Below, in pieces: positions 7,548 to 15,739 of a DNA stretch of 37,520 nucleotides. Source of the DNA: Bog-877 sp049518775. Its GTDB lineage: Bacteria > Chloroflexota > Dormibacteria > Aeolococcales > Bog-877. The stretch is taken from positions 1 through 37,520 of the forward strand of contig JBEKRL010000010.1 in the NCBI GenBank assembly GCA_049518775.1, read 5' to 3'. Position 1 is the first letter of the stretch. Every line of letters starts with the position of its first letter. The notes beneath the pieces were generated by a model. That model saw only the letters and a list, made by a program, of their open reading frames with translations. It searched no databases and was not told the origin of the DNA. A program made the position numbers and the translations under genes.

Positions 7548-8522
7548 ATGATTTCGGACCTGATTAGGCGCGCCCGGCGGTTCGGCCACGGCTTCGGCTG
7601 GGGCGATGTTCTGGTGGTCACAGCCACTGCCATCTGGGGCGTCAACGTGGTGGTGGTCAAGCTGGCGCTCACCGACAGCGGACCGTTCACCTACTCGGCG
7701 ACGCGCTACGTCATCGGGGGGCTGGCCCTCTGCGGCCTGGCGCGCTGGCTGGAGGGCCCGCTGGTGCGCCCACGAGGCTCCGACGCCTGGCTGATCCTGG
7801 TGGCGGCGGCCACCGGCGTCTTGGTCAACCAGGTCAGCTTCACCGGGGCGCTGGCCCACACCAACCCCGACAACATCGCCATGATCTCTGGAACGACCCC
7901 CCTCCTGGTCGCCGGCTGGCTCGTGTGGCGGGGCCGAGAGCACTTCGGCGCCATGGTCTGGGGCGGCCTCGGGCTCGGCCTGATCGGTCTGGTACTGGTC
8001 GTGGGAGCGGGAGCCGGTGGCTGGTCGAGCTGGCTGGTCGTTGTGCTCGCCCTGGGGAATCCGATCAGCTGGGCGGTTTATCTGCTGCTGCTCCCCCGGC
8101 TCCTGGGACGTTACCGTCCCCTCACCCTGGCAGCCCTGGTCACCGCGGCGGGGGCGGTGATGCTGCTCCCGTTCGGGGTGGTGGAGGCCCTCAACCGGCA
8201 TCCGCACGTAACCTGGAGCTGGCTGGGCCTGCTCGCCTACAGCGCCCTCGCAGCGGTCGCGTTGACAACCTGGCTGTACCTTCCCGGGGTCAGTCGCCTG
8301 GGGCCCGCGCGGACGATCGTCTACAGCTACCTACAACCCTTCCTGACCGTGATCGCGGCGGGGCTGATAATCGGGGAGCCGATCCTTCCGCTCCAACTGC
8401 TGGGTGGCGTGATCATGGTGGTCGGAGTTGCGATGGGCCGGCCCCGGCCACATCCGGGACCTGCGCCGGTGCTTGACGACCGGGGGGCAGCTGCCGGCGT
8501 GGTCGCCGAGGATCTGGCCTGA
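7548..8522 (+). CDS. EamA/DMT-family permease
   Basis: A 324-residue membrane protein of ten predicted helices in two EamA repeats. Repeat one starts GDVLVVTATAIWGVNVVVVK and contains NPDNIAMISGTTPLLVAGW. Repeat two contains ISWAVYLLLLPRLL and ends SYLQPFLTVIAAGLIIGEP, the usual conserved stretch before the last helices. Family members export amino acids, nucleobases or other metabolites across the inner membrane; the substrate is unknown. ATG 7548 is preferred over ATG 7536 because of the TATGCT box. The C-terminal tail is short and polar. It converges on the MMPL gene. Confidence 0.88.
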   Translation: MISDLIRRARRFGHGFGWGDVLVVTATAIWGVNVVVVKLALTDSGPFTYSATRYVIGGLALCGLARWLEGPLVRPRGSDAWLILVAAATGVLVNQVSFTGALAHTNPDNIAMISGTTPLLVAGWLVWRGREHFGAMVWGGLGLGLIGLVLVVGAGAGGWSSWLVVVLALGNPISWAVYLLLLPRLLGRYRPLTLAALVTAAGAVMLLPFGVVEALNRHPHVTWSWLGLLAYSALAAVALTTWLYLPGVSRLGPARTIVYSYLQPFLTVIAAGLIIGEPILPLQLLGGVIMVVGVAMGRPRPHPGPAPVLDDRGAAAGVVAEDLA

Positions 8523-8774
8523 TCGGGGGGACCGGGGGGGATTGCAGGGCTCCCCGTGAGCAGGGCAGCCGGCCAGCGTGGTGAGTCCCGGACCGCTTGG
8601 CTCCGGTGGCACCGTCGTTTCATCGCCCCCACCGCGGCCCCGGAGACCTGCTCGGCTGTCCCGGACACAGTTGCGAAGGCGTTGGCTCACCGACCGGCGT
8701 CGGTCTGATCGTTCCCCGGTCAGCCCTGCCGCCGCGTTTGCCGGGACGGCAGGCACCACGCAGTTGTCGACGCC

Positions 8775-10856
8775 TCAGGCGGCGCCGGTTGCGGCGTGGG
8801 CGTCCCCAGGGTCGGGCCGCGATGGCCACCAGAAGCGCTTCCCCAACTGCACCACCAGGGCCGGGACCATGAGTGACCTCACCAGGAACGTATCCAGGAG
8901 CACACCGAAGGCGACCAGGAACCCCAACTCAGTCAGGGCCACCAGTGGAAGGACACCGAGAACGGTGAAGGTGCCCGCCAGAACCAGTCCGGCCGAGGTG
9001 ATGACCCCACCCGTCGCGGCCAGCGCCCTGAGCATCCCCGGGCCGGTGCCGGTCGTCGCCTCCTGCCGGGCGCGTGCGGTGAGAAACACGTTGTAGTCGA
9101 TCCCCAGCGCCACCAGGAACACAAAGCCCAGGAGGATCACCGAAGAGTCGACCCCGGCAAAGTGAAAGAGGTACCGGAACCAGACCGCCGCCATCCCCAG
9201 CGATGCCAGGAACGAGGCCGCCACCGTCGTCACCAGGATGAGGGGCGCGGCCAACGATCTGAGCAGGAGCGCCAGCATCAGGAAGACGATCACCAGCACC
9301 ACCGGCATGACCACCCACCGGTCCCTGGTGGCCGCCTGATCGAGGTCCAGCTGGGTCGCTGTGACGCCTCCCACCAGGACCGCATCCCCCAAAGCCTGCT
9401 GCTCCTGGGAGCGAAGGTCACGCACCACCGACTCGGCCTGGCTCCCGGTCGGTGAGAACGCCAGGGTAGCGTCGAAGATTGCCATCCCATCATGAGTCTC
9501 TAGGTCGCCCACCGATGCCACCCCGGGCACCGCGCGCGCCACCATGGCGGCCCGCCCGGCCACGGGCAGCCTCCGAACCACGACCACGGCCGGGCCACTG
9601 ACCCCCGCCGGGAACGATTGGCTGATCAGGTCCTGGGCCGCCACCGAACCTACATGGGTGATGAAACTGTCCGACTGCGGCAGGCTGCCCTGGTACGCGA
9701 GCAGCCCGCAGGCCATCGCCGCCAGCAGGGCCAGCACGCCCACCCAAGTCCGACCCGGCCGGCGGCCCACCGACGCCGCGATCCCCCGCCAGCTGATCCG
9801 GGCTTGGCGAGGGGAACTCCCCAAGCTGGGAACCAGGGGCCAGAAGGCTCGCCGCCCGACTATCACCAACACGGCAGGGACAACGGTCAGAGTCGCGAGC
9901 AGGACCGCGGCGATGCCTATGGCACCCACCGGGCCCAGGGCCCGGATGTCGTTCTCCTGGGCCAGCAGGAGGACCAGAAGCCCCAGGATCACCGTTCCCC
10001 CAGAGGTGAGCAGGGTGGGTACGACCCTGCGCAGGGCCGCCTCCATCGCCTCGGAGACGCTCTCGGTGTGGCGAAGCTCCTCCCGGTAACGCGCCACCAG
10101 CAGCAGCGAGTAGTCAGTGCCGGCGCCGAACATGAGCACCGTGAGAATGCCGATGGTCATGCCATTGACCACGAATCCTGACCTGGCCAGGAGGTACACA
10201 CCGGCCTGGCCCAGCACACTCGCCAGTCCGACCCCCAGCAGAGGGAAGATCCACATCAGGAGGCTGCGGTAGGTGAGCAACAGCAGGATGGTGACGATCG
10301 CCACGGTCGCCAGCAGGAGGGTGCCGTCGATGCCGTTGAAGGCGCTCGCCGTGTCGGCCAAGGCGGCCGCCGGCCCGCCGACCCCCTCCTGCAGACCGTT
10401 CCTGGCTGGCCCCAGAGCGGCCTTGATCTTGGTGATGTCAGCGGCGATCGTGACAGCCCCAGTCGTCGGCGCCAGCGTGACGGGGAAGATCAGTCCGGTC
10501 GCGCTCGGGGCCAGGGTTGATGGGCCCACGGTGGCCACCCCCGGAAGGTTCAGCGACTCAACCCGTCGCTGGTCGGCGGAGGCTGCCGCGCGGTCGGACC
10601 GGGTGATTCCGGCCCGCCGGTAGAGGACCACCAGAGCGGGCAGGGAGTTCAGACCTGGGAACTGGGCCTGATAGCGGGCCACCTCGGTCGAGGCGGCTCC
10701 GGATGGCACGAAGCTGGACTGGCTGTTCTTCTCCAAACCGGTGAGGCGGCCCGACAGCGGAGCCAGCGCTCCCACTGCGCCCAGCCAGACCAGCACCAGC
10801 ACCCACTTCGACCACCTTCCGGTCGGTATCCCCGCCAGCCGTTCCAGAATTCCCAC
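8775..10856 (-). CDS. MMPL-family RND exporter
   Basis: A 693-residue protein with the two-half MMPL layout. Helix one (WVLVLVWLGAVGALAPLSG) is followed by a periplasmic loop with SSFVPSGAASTEV, then a block of helices including TYRSLLMWIFPLLGVGLASV and FGAGTDYSLLLVARYREEL. The second half repeats the plan, with FLVALGIDYNVFLTARARQE. The GxDY motifs are the proton-relay helices. Such pumps export lipids, siderophores or toxic compounds. GTG 10856 has AAGGGG about 8 nt upstream. A divergent TetR gene begins 140 bases away and is the likely regulator. Confidence 0.92.
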   Translation of the reverse strand: MGILERLAGIPTGRWSKWVLVLVWLGAVGALAPLSGRLTGLEKNSQSSFVPSGAASTEVARYQAQFPGLNSLPALVVLYRRAGITRSDRAAASADQRRVESLNLPGVATVGPSTLAPSATGLIFPVTLAPTTGAVTIAADITKIKAALGPARNGLQEGVGGPAAALADTASAFNGIDGTLLLATVAIVTILLLLTYRSLLMWIFPLLGVGLASVLGQAGVYLLARSGFVVNGMTIGILTVLMFGAGTDYSLLLVARYREELRHTESVSEAMEAALRRVVPTLLTSGGTVILGLLVLLLAQENDIRALGPVGAIGIAAVLLATLTVVPAVLVIVGRRAFWPLVPSLGSSPRQARISWRGIAASVGRRPGRTWVGVLALLAAMACGLLAYQGSLPQSDSFITHVGSVAAQDLISQSFPAGVSGPAVVVVRRLPVAGRAAMVARAVPGVASVGDLETHDGMAIFDATLAFSPTGSQAESVVRDLRSQEQQALGDAVLVGGVTATQLDLDQAATRDRWVVMPVVLVIVFLMLALLLRSLAAPLILVTTVAASFLASLGMAAVWFRYLFHFAGVDSSVILLGFVFLVALGIDYNVFLTARARQEATTGTGPGMLRALAATGGVITSAGLVLAGTFTVLGVLPLVALTELGFLVAFGVLLDTFLVRSLMVPALVVQLGKRFWWPSRPDPGDAHAATGAA

Positions 10857-10940
10857 GCTACGATCCCCTTCGAGCCAGCCAGTCCAGACCGGCCCCCCGG
10901 GTCAGGAAGCTACCCTGGTCCTGGGGGCCATTCCGCCACT

Positions 10941-10958
10941 TGACTGTACACTCTGTCA
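10941..10958. promoter_or_regulatory. candidate TetR operator between exporter and regulator
   Basis: The AT-richer centre of the divergent intergenic region holds TGACTGTACACTCTGTCA, an imperfect palindrome with outer arms TGAC/GTCA. Its left side overlaps TTGACT, a possible -35 element on the plus strand. A site here could block both divergent promoters, the common TetR arrangement. The match inside the arms is poor, so this is a candidate only. Confidence 0.3.
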
Positions 10959-10996
10959 CACACCCAACAATACGGCAACCTGGAGTTGAGAATCCG

Positions 10997-11653
10997 GTGA
11001 ACACGGACTCCTCGTCCGAGCAGGTCCCTTCCTGGACGGCCGTAATGGCGGAGCATCGCGGTCGGCACCGGGAGCACATCGCCGAGGTCGCGATGGAACT
11101 GATCGAGGAGCGCGGGCTGGCCGGAGTGTCCATGTCCCTCCTCGCCGAGCGGGCGGCAATCTCGCGGGCCACGCTCTACCACTACTTTCCGGATCTGGAG
11201 CACGTCATGCTCGCTTGGCTGGAGATCCAGGTGAACCGTTTCACCCAGACCCTCACCGGCCGGGTCTCCCAGATCCCCGGCCCACGGGACCGTCTGCGGG
11301 AGATCATCTCTGCCCTCACTGAGTACTTCGCCGGCCAAGAGCATCGCTTTGGCATCGAGCACATGGGCGGCGAGGGCCTCTCCCCCGCCGCCGCTCGGGC
11401 GGTCGCTGGCCAGGCCGCTCCGATCACCGACCTCATCGCCCACGCCATCACCGACGGGCAGGACCAGGGCCTCTTCCGCCGCGACGCCGATCCCACCATC
11501 CACGCGGAGTTGCTCCTGGGGCTGATGGGTGCCATCCGGCCCCACTTGGTCAGCGGTCGCTACACGGCCACGGCGGCAGCGGACTCAATCACCCAGATGA
11601 TGGTCAGTGGTATTGGCCTTCTCCCCAGTTCGCCGGACGCCGGTCGCCCCTAG
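10997..11653 (+). CDS. TetR/AcrR-family transcriptional regulator
   Basis: A 218-residue protein from GTG 10997. The helix-turn-helix is clear: REHIAEVAMELIEERGLAGV, then SMSLLAERAAISRATLYHYF. The remaining 150 residues are a helical ligand domain (ITDLIAHAITDGQDQGLFRR, typical of TetR_C). It likely represses the divergent MMPL pump and is relieved by a pump substrate; this is inference from layout. Start choice: GTG 10997 has GGAG roughly 11 nt upstream; ATG 11045 would cut only non-conserved residues. Confidence 0.9.
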   Translation: MNTDSSSEQVPSWTAVMAEHRGRHREHIAEVAMELIEERGLAGVSMSLLAERAAISRATLYHYFPDLEHVMLAWLEIQVNRFTQTLTGRVSQIPGPRDRLREIISALTEYFAGQEHRFGIEHMGGEGLSPAAARAVAGQAAPITDLIAHAITDGQDQGLFRRDADPTIHAELLLGLMGAIRPHLVSGRYTATAAADSITQMMVSGIGLLPSSPDAGRP

Positions 11654-12078
11654 ATCCCCGAGGGCGGCGCCCCGCCGGCTCGGCCGGGCCGCAGGATTGG
11701 CCGTTGCCCCAGACAACCCTGACCAGGCTGAGGGCCTGCCCACAAAGTGCCCCAGCTCTTTCATCGTCGGCCCCCGAGCGTCGGCCCCGCACCGCTGGCC
11801 CTCAGCTACCACCGGGTTGGGCCGGGGGCCCACCCATGCCGCTCCCCCATGGCCAGAACCTGATCCCCGAGATCCGGGGATGGTCATTCATCGGCGACCC
11901 CGCCACCAGCGCCGCTCCCAAGTGCCTCACCAACCTCCGTCGCCCCGCATCCGCGGTCGGGGTCCCCGGAGCGCCGCCGCCCCCTCGGCCGGCGGGCGTC
12001 ACCCAGCCGGTGGCGGCCCTTGGGAGGCTGCTGGGGCAACCGACACGCCTCGGCCCGAGGCGGCCTAGAGTTACAGCC
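11654..12078. other. non-coding stretch with two small inverted repeats
   Basis: No recognisable gene in about 425 bases. A perfect 7-bp hairpin ATCCCCG-AGATC-CGGGGAT lies at 11863-11881 without a T-run. A near-continuous palindrome GCCTCGG-C-CCGAGGC lies at 12047-12061, just 4 nt before the TAGAGT box of the next gene, where an operator could sit. Confidence 0.45.
12066..12071 (+). promoter_or_regulatory. probable -10 box for a leaderless transcript
   Basis: TAGAGT lies 7 nt before ATG 12079 and no ribosome site is present. The GCCTCGG-C-CCGAGGC palindrome at 12047-12061 would fall in the spacer between this box and a -35 element. Confidence 0.45.
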
Positions 12079-12510
12079 ATGGGCAGGGCTGAACTGCTGG
12101 TGGCCATCCTGATCCTGGTGACACTGATGGTCATCGGCGTGGCCACGTGGAGCATTGAGCGGCGCTCGGCGGCTGCCGCGCGCCGGGCCGCGGAGCTGGC
12201 CAAAGCCGACTCGCAACTCCGCCAGCTGGAGTCGGTGCTGGTGGTCCTCCTGGAGATGCAGGCCCTCTTCCTCAACCAGCTCGGGCCCAACTTCCCCAGG
12301 GGTCCCACTTCTCCGGGGACCATGGAGAGGAAGCGCCTCCAGCGGGCCCTGACAGCCGAGCTCCAAGGGGCAGACCCGCTCCGGAACAGGATGCCCACCG
12401 CCGCTGCGCTGGCCGACACCAAGGATGTGCTGAAGTGGGCTGAGGAGGACCTGAGACAGTCGATCGCCCAGGTCCTGTTCCTGTTGAGGGCGGTGGTGGA
12501 CCGCCACTGA
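12079..12510 (+). CDS. hypothetical single-pass membrane protein with coiled region
   Basis: A 143-residue protein with one N-terminal membrane helix (LLVAILILVTLMVIGVATW) followed by a charged, helix-forming region (ERRSAAAARRAAELAKADSQ). Further on come helices with LESVLVVLLEMQALFLNQL and a C-terminal LRQSIAQVLFLLRAVVDRH. The layout is of a membrane-anchored helical protein; I do not recognise a family. The start is supported by the TAGAGT box 7 nt upstream. The frame is open further back to 11704, but that part is proline/arginine-rich and looks non-coding. Confidence 0.6.
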   Translation: MGRAELLVAILILVTLMVIGVATWSIERRSAAAARRAAELAKADSQLRQLESVLVVLLEMQALFLNQLGPNFPRGPTSPGTMERKRLQRALTAELQGADPLRNRMPTAAALADTKDVLKWAEEDLRQSIAQVLFLLRAVVDRH

Positions 12511-13001
12511 GGCTCGCCTCGGGGGACGCGAGCAGAAGTCGCTCCCGCTCGGCCGCTCCCGTTAGCAGTCCCCTCTGGCTCTGGGCCACCAGCCTGACTC
12601 GATGAGGGCCGGCCCGGTCTCCTTGGCCGTTGTCTTGATTGACGTTCTCCCGGACGAGCGTCAGCCGCACAATCGTCCCGGCCCCACGGACCGACGCGGT
12701 CCTGGACGCCTTGGAGGCGGCCATCTGAGGCCGTGATCGAGAGGGCTGACGGGTACTGGTCGGCCATCCCCATCAACAGGTCCCGCACCTGGTGATTGGG
12801 GCCGCCAAGGTCTGATCAAGCCGGGGGCAGCGGCCTCGATGGATCCGCGTACGAGGGAAGGGGCACCGCACCCGCTGCTCCGGGCAGCGTTGGTTCGCGG
12901 AGGCAGTCCGGCCTCTTGGCCACCCGGGCCTCGGCGCCGGGAGGTCAGAGCATCTCCGTCCCGACTACCTTCCGCGGGTCACCCTAGAGTGGAATCTCGC
13001 A
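12511..13001. other. intergenic stretch without a supported gene
   Basis: About 490 bases with overlapping open frames on both strands but no motif I recognise. The last part holds TAGAGT at 12985-12990, which lies 11 nt before the YceI start and is the likely promoter element. Confidence 0.45.
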
Positions 13002-13739
13002 ATGAGGAGTCAGGAGAACGAGCAGCCGGCTGGCAAGGGCAGGTCCCGGTGGCGGCACTGGAGGTGGTGGCTGGCAGGTGCAGTGGCGCTGGTTCTCTGT
13101 GTGACCGTGATCGGTCCCTTTGTGTTCCTGCACTTCATCGAGGGCCCGGCGCCCCAGCCGCTCTCCATCCACACCGCACACCACGGTGCTTCCTCGTCAC
13201 CGGCTCCCTCGGCCGCCATCGCCGGCGGCACCTACACGGTGGCAGCCGGCTCGGAAGCGGAATACCGTGTCGCCGAGATCCTCTTCGGCCAGAGCGCGAC
13301 TGCGGTCGGCAAGACCAGCAGCATCAGCGGCTCGATGACCCTGGGGACCACCACCGTGACCGCCGCGCACTTCACCGTGCCGCTGGCCACGGTGGTCAGC
13401 AACGAGTCACTTCGCGACGATCAGTTCCGAAGCCGGATCATGGACGTGACCCAATACCCGGACGCCGTGTTCACCCTGACCAACCCCATCCACCTCGGGC
13501 GCATCCCCACCCGCGACACGGTGATCACCGTGGATGCCACCGGCACCCTGAGGATGCATGGGGTGACCCGGTCTGTCACCTTCCCGATTGAGGCCGAGAT
13601 CGTCGGGACCGAGATCGAGGTGAGCGGGTCGATCCCGATCACGTTCGCGGATTGGGCTATAGAGAACCCGAGCGGGGGCCCGGCCCAGGTTGGCAGCTCC
13701 GGGACGATGGAGTTCCTCCTCTACCTGTCCCGGTCCTAG
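13002..13739 (+). CDS. YceI-family lipid-binding protein, membrane anchored
   Basis: A 245-residue protein. Residues 20-45 form a membrane helix (WWLAGAVALVLCVTVIGPFV) after a basic N-terminus, so the protein is anchored with its domain outside. The YceI lipocalin-like barrel follows: GGTYTVAAGSEAEYRVAE, VSNESLRDDQFRSRIMDV, YPDAVFTLTNP, ATGTLRMHGVTRSVTFPI and a closing ITFADWAIENPS. YceI proteins bind polyisoprenoids or related lipids in a barrel cavity. TAGAGT 11 nt upstream suggests a very short leader. Neighbours give no further hint. Confidence 0.9.
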   Translation: MRSQENEQPAGKGRSRWRHWRWWLAGAVALVLCVTVIGPFVFLHFIEGPAPQPLSIHTAHHGASSSPAPSAAIAGGTYTVAAGSEAEYRVAEILFGQSATAVGKTSSISGSMTLGTTTVTAAHFTVPLATVVSNESLRDDQFRSRIMDVTQYPDAVFTLTNPIHLGRIPTRDTVITVDATGTLRMHGVTRSVTFPIEAEIVGTEIEVSGSIPITFADWAIENPSGGPAQVGSSGTMEFLLYLSRS

Positions 13740-13857
13740 ACCGGCTGGGCCCCACCCCCCAGGAAGCGCTCGAGCGGCCCGCATACTCATCCCAGCGCAA
13801 CCGCCGCGGCGAGCGATGTGGCTTGGCTGGGCGGAGGCCTAGAGAGGAGGACAGCGG

Positions 13858-14319
13858 TTGAGGTGGACGGGGCCGGAAGGGTACTGGGCCAGCGACGAGC
13901 CCGAGCTGGTCGATGTCCCGCGGGTGCACGCGTGGCTAAGCCGGGAGTCCTACTGGGCCCAGGGTCGCCCAGAAGCCGTGGTCGCCAAGTCAATCGAGCA
14001 TTCGCTGGTCGTCGGTCTCTACTCCGCCGGCGGCGAGCAGGTTGGATTCGCGAGGTTCGTCACCGACTACGCGACCTTCGCCTGGCTCTGCGACGTGTTC
14101 GTGGAATCTGCGCATCAAGGCCGTGGGCTGGGCAGCTTCCTCGTTGAGGCTGCCATCAACCACCCGGCGCTGGGAGGGGTCCGGCAGGTCCTCGCGGCCA
14201 AACCTGGCCGCACCCTGTACGCACGGCAGGGCTTCGCCCCACTGGCCCACCCGGAACGGTGGATGGAACGCTCCGCAGGGCCGCCCCGGGCGGCCGATGG
14301 TTCCCATTCCCTGTCGTAG
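13858..14319 (+). CDS. GNAT-family N-acetyltransferase
   Basis: A 153-residue acetyltransferase from TTG 13858, with AGAGGAGG about 9 nt upstream. Core motifs: strand VGFARFVTDYATFAWLCDVF, acetyl-CoA-binding loop SAHQGRGLGSFLVEAAI (Q/R-x-x-G-x-G/A), and a closing LYARQGFAPL. The layout (short domain starting with a Tyr-Trp pair, then WLSRESYWAQGRP) matches the small GNAT group related to YhfO-type proteins. The substrate is unknown. The last 20 residues are polar and not conserved. Confidence 0.88.
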   Translation: MRWTGPEGYWASDEPELVDVPRVHAWLSRESYWAQGRPEAVVAKSIEHSLVVGLYSAGGEQVGFARFVTDYATFAWLCDVFVESAHQGRGLGSFLVEAAINHPALGGVRQVLAAKPGRTLYARQGFAPLAHPERWMERSAGPPRAADGSHSLS

Positions 14320-14391
14320 GCGAAACCGGAACCTGAACGCCGGGGAGTCTTGCAGTCCCACGAGCCGGCGGGTCCGTGATGTAATCGAGAA

Positions 14392-15297
14392 GTGCCCCGA
14401 CTCTCGCGAGGTGCCCTGTCGGCGGCGACGCGCCGCCTCGCCGCCGCAGGCTGCGTCGCTCCCGAGGAGGAGGCCGCGGAGCTCGCGGCGGCCGCTCGGG
14501 ACGATGAGACGTCCCTGGCAGCGTTGGTGGAGCGACGAACCACCGGCGAGCCTCTGGCGTGGATCACCGGGTCAGTGGTCTTCTGCGGATGTTCGGTGAC
14601 CATGACCCCCGGCGTGTTCGTCCCGCGGTGGCAGAGCGAGCCGTTGGCGGAACGGGCCGCGGAGCTCCTCCCGCCCGATGGCCGGGCGATCGATCTCGGC
14701 ACCGGCAGCGGCGCGATAGCGTGCGTGCTTCTCGACCGCCGCCCTCAGGCCTCGGTCCTCGGTACCGAACGCGATCCCATTGCGGCCCGGTGCGCGCGAC
14801 GGAATGGTGTCCTCGTCGCGGAAGGAGACCTCTTCGAGGCCGTGCCGACGGCGTGGAGGGGGACGGTCGACGTGATCGTCGCCGTGCTTCCCTACGTCCC
14901 GACCAGCGAGATCGCGTACCTCCCCCGGGACGTGCCCGCCTTCGAGCCGATCTCCGCCCTCGACGGGGGCGACGACGGCCTCTTCGTGGTCCGGCGGGCC
15001 GTGAACCAGGCCCGCGAGTGGCTTCGCGAGGGTGGGCACGTGCTCTTCGAGGTCGGCGGGGATCAGCCCTCCCAGCTCATCCCACTGCTGGAGACGGCGG
15101 GATTCGGCACCGTCCGCGTCGCCTCCGACGCGGAGGGAGACCCGAGAGGGGTCGAGGCAGTCGCGCTGCCGCGGCCACCCTCAGCTCGCGACTCAGGCTG
15201 TCCAGGTCCTCCCCGCGGAGCGCCCGCAGCACCACCTCCATCTTCCGTCGGAAAGACCAGCGGCCACGGTCGCCGGACCCGCCACCCTCCCTGCTGA
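14392..15297 (+). CDS. PrmC/HemK-like methyltransferase with replaced C-terminus
   Basis: A 301-residue frame of the putative protein N5-glutamine methyltransferase type. The N-terminal helical domain (to about 70) is followed by PGVFVPRWQSEPLAE, SAM motif I AIDLGTGSGAIA (99-110), acidic TERDPIA and ALDGGDDGLFVVRRAVNQAR. The catalytic tetrapeptide, NPPY in PrmC, is V165-L-P-Y168. The native sequence ends near residue 262 (EAVALPRPP). The last 40 residues are read from the opposite strand of an IS3-type relic (15178-15332), so the natural C-terminus has been lost or replaced. It may still fold, since the missing part is at the end. GTG 14392 lacks a clear ribosome site. Confidence 0.75.
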   Translation: MPRLSRGALSAATRRLAAAGCVAPEEEAAELAAAARDDETSLAALVERRTTGEPLAWITGSVVFCGCSVTMTPGVFVPRWQSEPLAERAAELLPPDGRAIDLGTGSGAIACVLLDRRPQASVLGTERDPIAARCARRNGVLVAEGDLFEAVPTAWRGTVDVIVAVLPYVPTSEIAYLPRDVPAFEPISALDGGDDGLFVVRRAVNQAREWLREGGHVLFEVGGDQPSQLIPLLETAGFGTVRVASDAEGDPRGVEAVALPRPPSARDSGCPGPPRGAPAAPPPSSVGKTSGHGRRTRHPPC

Positions 15298-15332
15298 GCC
15301 CGCTCCGCCTGTTGGTCACCTGGCCACCTCCT
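15178..15332 (-). mobile_element. IS3-type orfA start, truncated copy 2
   Basis: On the minus strand AGGAGG (15332-15327) precedes GTG 15319, and the frame reads TNRRSGLS, then WSFRRKMEVVLRALRGEDLD and SLSRELRV. This is the helix-turn-helix start of an IS3-type OrfA. It matches the relic at 121-237 over its ribosome site and first 35 codons, but runs in the inverse direction. Similarity stops near 15178, exactly where the PrmC-like coding sequence begins on the other strand. OrfB is absent. A possible element end lies around 15345-15370, but no repeat could be confirmed. Confidence 0.6.
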
Positions 15333-15739
15333 GGTTGACCCCTTCATCTTCCCCACCAGGTGTCCACACCATTCGTGGGCCAGGGGATCACCCACCTCCC
15401 CTACCGAGTATTGAAATAGCCGGGGCTGGCAGCCCTCCCCCGCCTGGCGTCGACGTCGGGCCGGTGCATCCGGAGGACAGAGTTCCGGGCCTGCTCTAGG
15501 AGGGGTCGTGCGGAACCAGTTCCTTCTGGGCGGCCGGGGCAGCCGCCTCGCCGGACGAGGGTGGTGAAAGGGTGAGGATCACCCCGATCCCGGATCGCCC
15601 CCGGTGCGGGATCCACGGCGACCTGCCGGACCCGGCTGCCGTGGGCAGTGAGCCACACCGGGCGGGCAGCCTTTCGGGAGAGGTCGGAGGAGCCGACAAA
15701 GCCATCGCCGGGGCCGCGCTGTCCAGCCGGCGGCGACCG
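15333..15739. other. intergenic stretch with decayed sequence
   Basis: About 400 bases between the IS relic and the recognisable end of the FGGY kinase relic. The minus-strand frame continuing from the kinase stays open to about 15579 but no longer resembles the family, so it is probably unrelated sequence joined to the broken gene. Nothing else is supported. Confidence 0.4.

Noticed and set aside
11863..11881. Perfect hairpin ATCCCCG-AGATC-CGGGGAT as a terminator of the TetR gene
   Set aside because: It lies over 200 bases after the stop codon and has no T-run on either side.
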